DNA of 64,000 bases from Adiantum capillus-veneris (GCA_014529385.2 CM043971.1:57354709-57418708); one strand, 5' to 3'; shown: positions 22,268 to 33,604, counted from the first letter of the stretch. Program-made: numbers and translations. Notes: generated by a model from the sequence alone, not told the origin.

Positions 22268-22520
22268 CACTACAAGAGGTTGTGTGCTCTTGTGATGCTC
22301 TTAGCGACGGAAATACACTGGGTTTTTATAACCCCCGGCGTCGCTATAACCGTCGCTAAAAGCGTCGCTACGAGAGCGTCGCTATCTGCGTCGCTATAGG
22401 CGTCGCTATATAGCGACGCCTATAGCGACGCAGATAGCGACGCTCTCACAGAAGAGTATAGCGACGCATATAGCGACGCTACAGAGCCATAAATAGCGTT
22501 GCTTATAGCGACGCCTGAGA
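22268..22520. repeat. CACTA-1 3'-side TIR and subterminal repeats with a 76-bp perfect palindrome
   Basis: The 12-bp terminal inverted repeat CACTACAAGAGG is followed from about 22300 by a dozen or more copies of TAGCGACG or CGTCGCTA in both orientations. Bases 22372-22447 form a perfect palindrome made of three motif copies per arm, spaced by CTG/CAG and AGG/CCT. In En/Spm-type elements such repeats bind the TnpA protein and bring the ends together. Confidence 0.9.
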
Positions 22521-22879
22521 GAATATTTTTTTGGTGGCAGGGCATTGAATGCCCTGCCACCCATCAACCATATTGTACTTGATTCACTTTTTAAAAAAAG
22601 TGCAAAGGTAAATAATAGACCCAAAATAGTCACCCACAAGACGCATTGTTTGCAAAATTGACAATTGTACACATCATAGACAAACTGAATTGATTGGCAA
22701 ATGTAATAATGACAATTGTACAACATCATAGGCATAAAGAATTGATTGGCAAAAGGAATTGCGGTGACAAATGTAATAATATACATGGTTCAAAAAGACG
22801 TATAAAATCCGTCTCATGATACATAAGCTATGAGAAACCCTAAACTAATGCTATCTAGCTACGGCTAAACTGACGTCGT
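22521..22879. other. CACTA-1 region between subterminal repeats and the second gene
   Basis: 3' untranslated and spacer sequence downstream of the TnpA-like gene on the minus strand. Contains the ATAGTCACCCACAAGAC block shared with about 4743 outside the element. No gene. Confidence 0.5.
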
Positions 22880-24193
22880 CTAATCAGACGTCTCATCGCG
22901 TCCAAGCGGCGTATCTGTCGGATTCTGCAAAAAAAGACAATAAGACAGTTTTCAGTAAATATAAACATATAACGACATTTATAAAACAATACAAAAAATA
23001 AAAAAGAGTAAACCCTAATACTAACCATGCCGCCGCGAGAACTGAGAATGTCCATCAGGGCGTTTAAGCCCTTCCTGCCTGCGTACTCGCGCTCGTACGG
23101 TGTGGGATCACGTCCTGTCATCGACCACTGTCAAAACATACAAAGATTTCATTATGTTAGAACTAAAAAACTCATAAACCCTAAACTATCGAACATGCAT
23201 AAAGAGCAATGTGAAAAGACTTACAAAATCGGCCTCAAATGATGCCCATCCACCGCTCCCCAAGTGGTGCGAGCTCCCTGCCTCTACTCGCGCTCTGGCT
23301 GCATCCTTTTGTTGCTTCCACTTGTCGGGATTCTCGCGCGCTGCTTTCTTCGCATTCTTCCAATCTTCTTTGGCCAGCCAATCTGGCCTATTCCACCCAT
23401 TCTTGATTGCTTTTTGCACTTCGGAACGCTTGTGTTTGCAGTATTCGCGCATTCGAATCTTCATCAGGTCTTCATTGAAGCGCTGATCCCGTGTTGGAAC
23501 GGGAAACTCATCATGAAGTATGCCGATGACTCTGTTTTTTAAATCACTTGGTACTTCACTCCATTTGTTTAGTATATAGTGTCTAAACAGCTGAGAGCAA
23601 AGACCACGCATGCGCGAGATCACCTTCTTGCCGTCATCATCCATGATGATGCCGCCGCTGATGTCGACGGAGTAAGGCAAGCCCTCTGGCCGGTGACGCG
23701 TGAACCTGGGTGTCCCGGCAGGGGTCTCTAGCGGCGTGTCGATGGGGGTACGGACGTCAGGTGTCTCCATCGGCGTCTGGGCGCCGAAGCGAGGAGTGTC
23801 GAGTGGGGTGGCTCCTGGCGGAGTAGGTAGAGGTGTGTAGCTTCTAGGAACAGTCAGCCGTGCAAAACCTGGCGTAGACGGCGATGCTGTGGCTGGTGTG
23901 GGGGCGGGCAAAGAAGGGGAGGGTAAAGAGCCTCGTCGAACACGAGGCGGTGTGGAGGCATCGGTGGCGGAATCCCCACAACAACCGCCACCGCCACCAC
24001 TAGAGCGCCGGTGTCTAGACGAGTGTGACGCTCGTCTCGTCGACGCCGAAGCTTCGGAGCGCGCCGAATGCTCCGAAAGAGAGGGAGATGCGGATGGTGT
24101 AGGAACGCGCGATGATGCGCCAGAGCGATGACGCTCCACGTACCACTGTCTCTGCTGCGGTGACAAAGAAGAAAGAAACTCCTCATCATCCAT
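22880..24193 (-). CDS. CACTA second-gene product (TnpA-like), 371 codons, intact when spliced
   Basis: ATG at 24193, two bases after an acceptor (TTTAATGCAG). Exons are 24193-23225, 23127-23026 and 22924-22880 (stop TAG). Donors are GTAAGT and GTTAGT; acceptors are GACAG and TTTTTGCAG. Lengths of 969, 102 and 45 nt are all multiples of three. The N-terminal third is Ser/Pro/Thr-rich with TPLPTPPGATPLDTP-like repeats. The C-terminal half is charged, with RHYILNKWSEVPSDLKNRV and HKRSEVQKAIKNGW, resembling the plant transposase Ptta/En/Spm (Transposase_24) family. Its likely role is DNA binding at the subterminal motifs, by analogy with maize TnpA. The acceptor just before the ATG suggests a leader exon shared with tnp2 by alternative splicing. 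The decayed copy at 39274 confirms the gene. Confidence 0.85.
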
Positions 24194-24465
24194 ACCTGCA
24201 TTAAACACACGAATATTTAAACTTAATATTGAATGAATAGAGTAGACAATGACGCAAAGACCATTAAATACAATGACGTAATGACGCATATAAATACAAT
24301 GACGCAATGAATCGAGTGATAGAAGAGGCAAGTCGAAAACTCAGAATTTTCAATCAAAAGATGTGAGCGCGAGTAGAAAAGAGCGTTACACACCATGGAA
24401 GCTACTTAGAGAGCTAGAGCTTTTACAGCACGGAGCAAAATTGTTCAAATACAATATTTGTGGCT

Positions 24466-27400
24466 TTAAGAGATCTCTCTCTCATCCTCGCATAACTCAG
24501 CATAACTTCCTATATCTATATAGAGCTCTCCGTTTAAACACATATCCTCTGTTTCATTTTGTAGCTCCTCTGCATGCACCCCATATAGAGTAGTAGCATC
24601 TTGATGCTCGTCTGGCACCACCGCAGCGGCTTCTGATTGAGCATCTTCTCTGATCTCCTCCATTGATGTCGTTGTGATTGGCACATGGTAGCCTTCATAC
24701 GTCCTTGCACTACGAGGGGCTACCTCTATGACGTACCACCAGTTTGATGTAGACTTTGTAGGATGAAATACTACCTGCCAGAGCCACATAACTTACATGA
24801 GAGCTTTCAAGCACATAACTTGTAAAAGGGGGATGTTAACTATTTATATACTTACTTGTTCACAATGCTCGGGTAGTACGAAAGTGTCTCTTAGGTCAGT
24901 CCATTTCTTAGTAGAATCCACCTCAAGAAAACCAGACTCTCCTCTACGCACAGTAGCGTTTCGACCCTCCATGATTATCTTGAACCATTGCACGTCGAAC
25001 AAGTCGACAAAAAATCCTCTGTAATCGATCCTCAAAATCTCTTGCAGCGTGCCGAAGTAAGTGAGTTCCGCCACCACGGGATCTGCATCAGAGGAACGTC
25101 GTCGACTAGACTGTTCAAATTTTGCCATGATTCCACAATCTTGAGTAAAACGCTTTTTGTCGATTCGTTCCACCCTAAAATGTCGACCTTTACACCATGC
25201 TGCTGTGTATGACTTATACTACAACGAACAAAGATTATGAGTGGCCGTTCAAACGTTTATAAATAAAGTCACTTGCTAGTCGTACATTGCAAACTTACCT
25301 TGGTCGCGCAACCCCGAGAGTACTCCCACTCTTCTTCAGTCACTTCGTCACCGCATTGTTGTGCGCTTTTCAATTGGTTGTGCAACCATCTTAAGCTCAT
25401 GAAGGTTGGTAGGCTCTCCAGAACCGCTGGATAGTGCATCGGTGGTCGTCTTCCCCGTCTCCACTCGATTCGTGCCCTTTGTCGCTCTTGCTTTGCATCC
25501 TCATATTGTGAAATCCACTTTTGCATCACTGGATTGTGAAGCATGCAAAATCGGTTGATTTTAGCCTCTAGATCTTCCGTCATCTTCTTCTCAACACCGA
25601 GATTGCACATGACAATCCCAGATATGCGCTCATCATCTATGGTTCGCCATAGCGTGTCCCGGGATTTATCAAATCCGTCTAGCCACTCTCCAATGTACAC
25701 TAGGGACTTTGATACCAACCAACCTTCTGCCATGCTACCCTCCGGACGTGCCTTTTGACGCACATATCCCTTAAGCGTTTTCATGAAACGCTCTAAGAAG
25801 AACATCCATCTGGAATGAACTGTGCCAGCTATTTCCACCTCATCAACTATGTGAATAAGAAGATGCACCTGAATGGTTAGTATTGTAGTAGGAAAATGTT
25901 TCTCAAACATGCACACAAGCTCCGCAGCATTTAGTTTGGCGAATGGTATGGAGTCTACGTCGATCTCCTTTTGTGAGATCCATTGCACCAGCTTTGCAAG
26001 TTTGTAGATTGTGTTACGGATGTCGAGAGACAAACATCCCTCAATGGCAACCGGTAAAATAAACTGTAAAGTATGTGCAGCAATGATATTAAAGTCCACA
26101 TTTTATGCAATGATATTAAAGTCCACTATGAACGTACCTGACACATTTTATGCCAATCGTGTGACTTCAAACCGGTAAGCTTTCCTTCTTTAGTAAAACA
26201 CGTTCGGAGCGAGTGCATTATGCCAGTGGGGGTCCGCAAAGATCGAATGGCCTCTTTTACTTTGCGTTCTTGGGCTCCTGTGAAAATCCATGGTGCTTTA
26301 GGAAGTTTTATCGATCCATCAGACGCTGTTTGCGGCCAATATTGCTCCATACGATCCACATTTCTAAGGTCAACTCTGGCTCCCAAAGTATCTTTCTTGC
26401 CGGTCAAATGGTCCCATAGTAGATTACCCACATTCTTGAATATGTGCATTGGATCAAGCAAGTGATTGATCACGAGTCGGGGCCAGTATGGTAACTCGTA
26501 CCATAGAGATAGTCTCTTCATCCCTGGAGGCAATCCGTCATCGCACATCTCCTTCTGCTCTAACCATGCTTGTGCAGACATCCTTGGTGGCTCTCTTCCC
26601 AAAAAGCCGTCGCGTAACACATGATTCTCCGGAAGATACGCTTGATGACCTTCATAGATTTGCTTCTTCAGTGAGGGTGCCCTACGTGCATTCAGTTTAG
26701 GTCCACATGTGACACATGCTCTGTATCCGCTTGTTTGAAGCCCTGCATGTATACACATGATAATAGATCAACTATGGGGAAAAACAAGATTTACAGTGTC
26801 TGAGAGAGGAGTGTCAATAGATCACCTGAGCATTCTGTTAGCCCGGGATAGTCATGCATGGTCCACATTAGAATACCTCTGATCAAAGCATTCCGTCGTC
26901 CTGTGTGTCGGCTCATATCCACCACCTCTATGCCAATCCACAATTGTTGTAGCTCTTCCAATAGTGGACGAAGATACACATCCATATTCCCCACTTTATA
27001 TCGCCCTGGCACAATCAAGCTTAGCCATAGGTGCCCCTTCTTCGTAGTCAACCACGGGGGAATGTTGTAGTTGACGATGACAACGGGCCATACACTGTAA
27101 GATGTTGATCTTTGACCAAATGGATTTACGCCATCCATAGCCAGGCCTAAGCGCAAATTTCGAGCTTCCCTGGCAAAATCCGACCATGTTCCATCTATAT
27201 GTTTCCAGGCTGCGCAATCTGCAGGAATTCGTAGCACACCATCCGAAGATTTATTCTCCTCATGCCATGATGCTAGGGCGGCCATGGACTTACATTCGAA
27301 GAAATGCTTGATGCGAGGAAGCAAAGGAAAATGTCGCAAAACCTTTTGTGGAATTTTTGTCCCGTGGAGATCTACTCGATATCTTTCGGAATCACATTTC

Positions 27401-28194
27401 GGACACTTCTCCATGTCTGTGTATTCCCCTCTGAAAAGAATGCAGTCATTAGGACAAGCGTGGATAGAATTGTAATCCATCCCCAAGTTTCGCAAAATCT
27501 TTCTTGCTTCATCTCGGGAATCTGGCATCACATTGTCAGCTGGTAGAATGTGCTCTTTCAGCAATCTACACAACATAAAAATATGATACAGTCGTGTAAA
27601 AATCTATCAGATCATTATACATTTAGAGTTCTATTAAAGTAAACTAATTGTAATAGATCACCTGAAAAGCGCTGTGACGCTAGTGTCACTCCATCCAAAC
27701 TTTGCCTGCATGTTGAGAAGAACCAGGAGTGCTTTCAATCTAGACATACGTGCTCCATTATACAATGATGTATCGGCTTCACTTTTCATATCATCATAGA
27801 TAAGCCTTTCTGAATCCATGATCGTCTCGATCATTTCATCAATCTCGGGCTCAAACATTGCCTCGTTGGGAATGTGCTCTGCATGATCATCCCCCGAGCT
27901 GTCAGAGGCTACATCTTGTGGCCTCACATATGCTGCTTGACCAAAGCGCCTGCGAATACGTCTATTGGGTTGCAAGATTGCTGCTTGTTGGCCAGCGTCA
28001 GAGTCCGACGAGTTATAATTGGCAACAACTCGATCTATAATAGATGGATCGAACTCGCCAAATTCGCGAACGTGCTGCAAAGAAACACGTCTTGTCCGTC
28101 GCACAGCATGCTTGCATTGATTACAAGGACATAAGACCCTCGTTGAGAGATAGGTGTTTCGGTTGGACGGTCCCACATCCTCGTCGCTACTCAT
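24466..28194 (-). CDS. CACTA transposase, tnp2 (TnpD) type, 1104 codons, intact when spliced
   Basis: ATG at 28194; six exons: 28194-27662, 27565-26826, 26742-26138, 26063-25299, 25218-24856, 24774-24466. All five introns are GT-AG and short (about 75-97 bp). Exon lengths total 3315 nt, exactly 1105 codons with stop, and every junction reads through a conserved segment. Domains in order: N-terminal CPCNQCKH metal-binding motif (transposase-associated type); tnp2 (Transposase_21) core with LGMDYNSIHACPNDCILFRGE, RLGLAMDGVNPFG and LLDPMHIFKNVG; DUF4218 with AGTVHSRWMFFLERFMK; DUF4216-like C-terminus with FVDLFDVQWFKI. The core catalyses end cleavage and transfer. By position the candidate acidic catalytic residues are in AMDGVNPFG, GNMDVYLRPL and the DUF4218 Glu region; this is not verified. 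Confidence 0.92.
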
Positions 28195-28256
28195 AATGAG
28201 GATAAAAAACTTATAACCTGGACAACAAATTTAATATTCTATTGGCATTCTTCGTC

Positions 28257-28302
<46 letters not shown>

Positions 28303-29457
28303 ACCTCACATTCTCTAGTCATGTCCAATCCCCGCACACCTCGGTCTAGAGGTGCACGGAGATCAGAACCACCGGGTTATAATCTCGTCTTTATTGGTCA
28401 ATACCTATATTTGTGGGTACAAGAAATCTAGACACCCACGTCTACATGATACTGCATGTAGTGGACAAAATCCCTTTGCCTCTTCTCTAGCTGTAGCACT
28501 TCACTTCATCTTAACATCTTTTCACAGTAGATCTTTTCACTGTTCGTCTAACTCTAAACCCTAAACCGTAAGTAATTCTTGCGTGGACTCGATCTAACGT
28601 AAATAAGCGTAAATCTAAATAAACGTAAATCTAACTAAAAATAAAGCTAAATCTAATTTAACGTAAGTCTAATGACTAGAGGTTGTCTAGATGGTCATTG
28701 TGTCGGGGATGTAGTGACTCTTGCCGCCCTGAAGATCCACCTTCTTCCCTATCTTCTGAAGACATTTCACCAGTACTTTTGGATCGACGGAGCCCACCAT
28801 GAGTGAAGGCAGCAATACCCTATATTCCATTGAGGGCTGTCTTCACCCGCTTCATGCAGGCATTGCAGTATATGGAAACCCGCATCTAATCTAATATAAC
28901 GTAAATCTAAATCTAGCTTAAATAAACGTAAATCTAGTTAAAAATAAACCTAAATCTAATTTAATGTAAGTCTACATATAACCTAATCTTTAACGTCTTT
29001 TAAGATAGTTTCCTACGACGTTATAACTCTCTTCTTCCTGTGTGTGTGCGCGTGTGTGGATGTGTGTGCCAATAAAAAGAGATAAATGGTATAACCTTTC
29101 TATCACCCATGCCAAGTATGATAGATTGATTATGCCATTTCTCTCTTGAATAATAGGTCTTCAGTTCAACTCCTCGTCGGCTAGATCTTTAGGTCTTTTA
29201 ATTTTAATTAGTTTCCTACAACGCTCCCTTAGTTTCTCTTTCTTTCTCTCTCAATGTGTGTGCGTTTTTTTGGATCGTATGCATGTTTTCTTTCTCTTTT
29301 CCTCTCTCAATGTGTGCGTTTTTTGTTTATGCATGTTCTCTCTCTCTTTTCCTCTCTCAATGCGTGCGTTTTTTGTTTATGCATGCTCTCTCTCTCTCTT
29401 TTTCTCTCTCAATGTGTGTGTGCATTCTTTGTTTATGTATGTGTGTGCGTTTTTGCA

Positions 29458-29492
<35 letters not shown>

Positions 29493-29611
29493 AAAAACAC
29501 TATGTGTGTGTGTATGTGTGTGTGTGAGAGAGAGAGAGAGGGAGAGAGAAAGAGGGGAAGGGAACATGAGAATGAGGAGAGGGAAGGAGCATACCTGGCT
29601 CTCCTTCCTCT

Positions 29612-29661
<50 letters not shown>

Positions 29662-29700
29662 GAAAAAGAGAGAGAGAGAGAGAGAGAGTGAGGGAGAGCG
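28195..29700. other. CACTA-1 leader/promoter region with microsatellites
   Basis: Lies between the tnp2 ATG and the right terminus, so it should hold the promoter. Holds (CT)n at about 28260-28300, AT-rich repeats of the form TAAATCTAA (about 28560-28980), (CT)n near 29460-29492, and (GT)n at about 29619-29657. CTAAACCCTAAACC, resembling plant telomere repeat, is near 28551. Long Leu/Ser/Cys/Val frames across the microsatellites are artefacts. A B-box-like AGTTCAACTCC near 29162 hints at another tRNA-derived fragment. Confidence 0.6.
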
Positions 29701-29933
29701 TTACCTGCTCTTTGCTTGAGGGCGTCAAAAAACTCAGATCTGAGATCTGAGTTTTTGGGCGCGCTCGGTTATTTTTTTTACCCCAGCTGGCGTCGCTATG
29801 AGCGTCGCTATAAGCGTCGCAAATTTCTTTGTAAATTTGCGACGTTCATAGCGACGCTTATAGCGACGCCGGGAATTTTTTTTTTTGAGCGTCGCTGTGT
29901 GAGCGTCGCTAATATGAAGAGCCTCTTGTAGTG
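29701..29933. repeat. CACTA-1 promoter-side TIR, subterminal repeats and hairpins
   Basis: Contains TAGCGACG/CGTCGCTA motifs, an imperfect inverted repeat (about 29790-29872) with arms of some 38 bp around a short loop, and a 29-bp palindrome near 29729-29757 with arms AAAAACTCAGATCT/AGATCTGAGTTTTT. The terminus is the reverse complement of CACTACAAGAGG. Confidence 0.85.
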
Positions 29934-29936
29934 CCA

Positions 29937-30146
29937 TGCAAATCCGGTCCTCAACTGTTGTCAATTGCTTAATTTCTCTCTCTTTTGAAGTATTGTTCAT
30001 GCTATCTAACTAGGTGTGATACTTTTTGTTTCTCTCTCCACCCAAGCACTCTTGTTATTCTCATTAGGAAGCTATTCTAATGAAATGCTCACTATGTTCA
30101 TGCTATTTTCTGTTACACACAAGTTACTAGGTCATTAAATGTTACA
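29937..30146 (+). repeat. Second LTR of element B, part 3
   Basis: Resumes the gypsy LTR after the CACTA target duplication, at TGCAAATCC, and ends GTTACA. The three parts add up to about 1575 bp, so the LTR lost almost nothing. Confidence 0.9.
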
Positions 30147-30835
30147 TTGGTATCAGAGCACAAGGTTTCTCTTTTCTTGCTCAAGAAGGGAGGTCCTCAA
30201 GCTAGCTATAAATGGTTGGTACTATTAATTGCATGTGAGCAAGTAGAATAGGGAATTTTCAGCCTTGCAGTGTGCCTGCCTTTGTGCAATTAACAGGGCA
30301 TCACCATCGAGAGCTATGGTATTAATAGTGGAGTCCTATGGGGCTTGCCTACGGCTTAGCCACTATTGAGCTATTAGAAGCTTGACAGGAGCCGATGCTG
30401 TTTTGGTGTTGAACGACTCTCTCTTCTATTCCTTGCAATTAATAGTATTTGAGCCACGAGTACAGTAGCTTGAGTGCTTTTTCTAAAGGGGTAAAGAGGA
30501 GTAGCAACTAGGGCTTGAAGTGCCAAAGTACACCTAAAAAGTTTACACCTAAAAGTTGTTAGAATGGCTGACAATAGTAAAGAGAGTGAAATTAATGTTG
30601 ATAACTTTGATTTTGCTAATGAACAAGCTACTAATGATGGCCCGATGCTTGTTAACTATCTTGTTTCTAGGCTTCAACAAGCCATGGGCAATCCATCCCT
30701 CCAAAGTGAAGTGCAACGGTAGCTTCGTGCTCATGGGATTCTCCAAGCTCCCCACCATGACGAGAGAGCACCTAGGAAGCCTCCTTGCGAGACTTCCAAA
30801 AGAGGTCTCCTCCGATTCGGGAAGAAGAAGAGGAT
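30147..30835 (+). pseudogene. Second, truncated gypsy B interior: PBS and gag start in tandem
   Basis: Directly after the second LTR comes TTGGTATCAGAGC, then sequence matching 9678-10345: the leader and the MADNSKE gag start at about 30564. Similarity ends abruptly near 30835 in the GAAGAAGAAGAGGAT run. The second LTR thus also serves as 5' LTR for a further copy, giving LTR-interior-LTR-interior. The rest of the second copy is missing. Confidence 0.85.
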
Positions 30836-31260
30836 TAGGTGAAAGAAGATTATGTGTGACATAATGTCCATGTTTAAAACAAATTCAACACCCTCTCACA
30901 AGGGTTTACATAAGATAATGCTTACTTAATATCTCTCCCAAATAGAAAAAAGGAATCATTAAGCTCAAAGTAGATTTGGCTCACACTGTTGTACTTTGTT
31001 TACACTAATCTGAATATATTCCCATTCCAACCTTTAGTTCTAGTTTCTAGTCTCAATTTATAGTTAAGTCTATATTTCAGTTCCAGTCTCAGTATTTCTA
31101 ATGCTTGAAGTCGTGATTTGATCTGAACGAACTCTAATTGACCAACCTGGAATAGTTGTCATGAATGTTTGGCTCATTCCATTTTGGCGATCACGATGGC
31201 TTGAGCTAAGGTGCTCTTGACAAATGGACTATCTCCCAGTTGGTGTTAAAGCTAGTTGTA
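30836..31260 (+). other. Possible LTR remnant and primer site of gypsy element D
   Basis: No gene. TTGGTGTTAAAGC near 31238 resembles a degenerate tRNA-Met primer site (three changes from TGGTATCAGAGC) and lies about 30 bp before a gag-like ATG, so the preceding sequence may be the end of an LTR. No matching second LTR is in the window. Confidence 0.35.
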
Positions 31261-31267
31261 ATAGATC

Positions 31268-33604
31268 ATGCCGCCTAGACGAGTTGCACGAGGCAGAAGG
31301 CCAGCTACCAGATTCATGGATGATCCGGACTGTGTCAGCACAATCCAAGAAGAGTTAGAGTGAAGCTATGATATTGAGAGAACATGGGAATGAGACAAAT
31401 GTTCCTCCAAGACCAAGAACAGATGATGAATCAAGGGATTCTCAGCACTCAACCAGAAACATATTGAGGATAGTGAGGGCAGCAAGGGAAGTCATAGATT
31501 AATGAGACATAAATCTGTAAAGAAGCATGAAGATGACATAATGTTTGAGACTGACGATAACAACGATTAGGAAGTTGATACAGATTATGACTACAAAAGA
31601 CCCAAAGACAGAAACCCAATTCACAAAACCAGATCCTGTCATCATTAACATTCCACTGACCTGAAAATCTCATTTTGCGTCTTCAAAGGGGGAAAGAAAG
31701 ACGATCCAGACATACACACTTGAAAATCTCATTTTTAGTCTTCAAAGGGGGAAAGAACGGCGATCCAGACATACACATCCAAGCCTTCGAGCAGTATGTT
31801 GAAATCAAGGATATAGATGAGGATGAATACTGAAGGAGGCAGCTAGAAAATGGTACTACCATTATTCAGCCTGCCATCTCGAATCCAACAATAAGCTAAT
31901 TGAAGCCTTTTGACAGTAGTATTCAAATAATAGAGGACATATTGTGTGAACTAGATAAAATCAAGCAAGGCAAATTATCGGTCAGAAGTTATGTGGAAAA
32001 GATCAAGCACTTGACCAGACAATTGCAAGAGCCTCCATCAGAAAAAAGGATCAGAGCTTGGTTCCTTAATGATTTCAGAAGCAAAAATCTAAAGGGACAA
32101 GAGATTCCAACACCCACAAAGAAATTTAATGATTTGGTTCATAGAGCACTAAAGTTGAAACAATAAATCAAAAAGGAGAAGGGCCACAAGAAAAGACAAT
32201 CCAATGACAATGAGTCATCAACTGAAGGGTCAGAGTCCATCACTACTTCCAACTCATCTAAGAGTGACTCATATGAAAAAGTCAAAGACAAGAAGAAAGG
32301 ATCTTGGACCAAAATGTTGGAAGAAATATCGAAGCAAATTGCTAAAATGGTTAAAACAAGATCTTATCAGTCAAAAAGATGGAGATCTGTGTTCAAAATG
32401 CATATCGAGAGACCACAGATTTAATGAGTGTTCACAGTGCACATACTGCAAGGCTTATGGGCATGTATGGAATAAATGTGGAATCAAGATCCACCATTTC
32501 AAGAAGGGAAAAGACTTATTAGTGATTGCACTAACAAATCGTGAAGTAGTTAAAGCAGATGGGGCAAGTGTCTCCAAGGAAAATGAGACAACCATGAGTA
32601 CTTGTGGTGACAGAGGCAAATACCAAGGGGGTGTTTGCAAGGGTAGAGGTAGAGGTGACTTTGGGAAAAGAAGCTTAAACCGTTATACTTGCCAAAAATA
32701 TGGTCACTTTGCAGCTCAATGCATAGAGGCTGCCAAGCCAGAAGGGTATGAACAAAAAGCACTTGAACCAGTGTCAGTGAGGGTGGTGACCAGAAGTAAA
32801 GGGGTTGTGATTGAAGAAATCCCAGAAGAACCTGAGAAGAAGCAAACAGCTAAAACCAAGAAGTGGGAGCAGCAGAGAGTCATATGGAACGCAAAAGGCA
32901 AAGAGAAAATAGTTGATGAATGGAAAGAACAATGAGAGATGGCAACCAAGATTATAGAGAATCTGGCAAAGAAGATGCTAGAACAGCCAGAGTGTTCAGA
33001 TGATCAAAAAATTCAGAAACTATAGCCTTAACTTGCGGGGGTTCAAGAAGAGCACTTGCCACAAACAGAGGAGAATGCAGTATCTGGATTGTATGAATCT
33101 AGTTCAAAGTTGGGTTGAAGAAGTGACTTGGCCGAAGCTAGAGGTATTGAACTGATTAAGGACCGGTCAAAGAGTCCATCACATGGCTAGTCACCTACTA
33201 GATAAAGGAAGTCAGACCAGTGGAACTACGAAGAGATCCAAGTGGAGGAGAAAAAATCCAGTTTAGATGGTAGTTTTGGTAATGAGTAGGACAAAATGTA
33301 TGTGAAGGTCTACGAAAGAATCCAAAACTTGATAGTAGAGTTGGACGATATCAGACGCACATTACCAGAGGCTGCAAAGTTCATTAGACAAAAAACAAAG
33401 TCAAAAGATGAAGCAAGAGCAATGGACCTGGTAGCCATCAGGGATGATGAGGTCCCAGTTATTCAAGCCGATTACAAGCCAAGGAAGTAGTGGGAACCAT
33501 TATCTGGAGTAATAATGGATGGGTGCACTGGTGTTAACATCCTCAGAGAGCATCTGAGGCAGAAACTAGGGATTCGTGATTTAAAACTGGCACCATTTAG
33601 AGTG
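31268..33604 (+). pseudogene. gag and protease start of gypsy element D, decayed
   Basis: A short basic start (PPRRVARGRRPATRF) is followed by scattered stops. A capsid-like stretch, IKQGKLSVRSYVEKIKHLTR (within 31900-32166), matches the Retrotrans_gag pattern. Two canonical CCHC knuckles, CSKCISRDHRFNEC and CTYCKAYGHVWNKC, lie at about 32390-32475; a third, TCQKYGHFAAQC (about 32690-32720), has lost its first Cys. A protease-like DGCTGVNIL near 33520 follows. Three knuckles is unusual for plant gypsy Gag. The element is cut at 33604 by CACTA-2, and its RT and integrase are not seen elsewhere in the window. Confidence 0.65.

Larger units (their letters stand above)
22268..29933 (-). mobile_element. 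CACTA (En/Spm) DNA transposon CACTA-1, apparently complete
   Basis: A 7.67 kb element starting CACTACAAGAGG and ending with its reverse complement, CCTCTTGTAGTG. It is flanked by a 3-bp duplication CCA (22265-22267 and 29934-29936) that is single in the intact gypsy LTR. Both ends carry many TAGCGACG-type subterminal motifs. It holds a tnp2-type transposase and a second TnpA-like gene, both on the minus strand and both open when spliced. CACTA elements move by cut and paste: the tnp2 product cuts the ends, and the second protein typically binds the subterminal repeats. The promoter end is on the right. Confidence 0.96.

Noticed and set aside
23854-24210. Frames opposite and beside the TnpA-like exon
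   Set aside because: Shadow frames of a GC-rich coding exon; the spliced gene on the minus strand explains the region.
28551-28570. Interstitial telomere repeat
   Set aside because: Only two CCCTAAA-like units, merging into a TAAATCTAA array; too short to call.
29254-29750. Long Cys/Val/Leu/Ser open frames
   Set aside because: They translate (GT)n and (CT)n microsatellites in all frames and both strands; no codon bias or motif.
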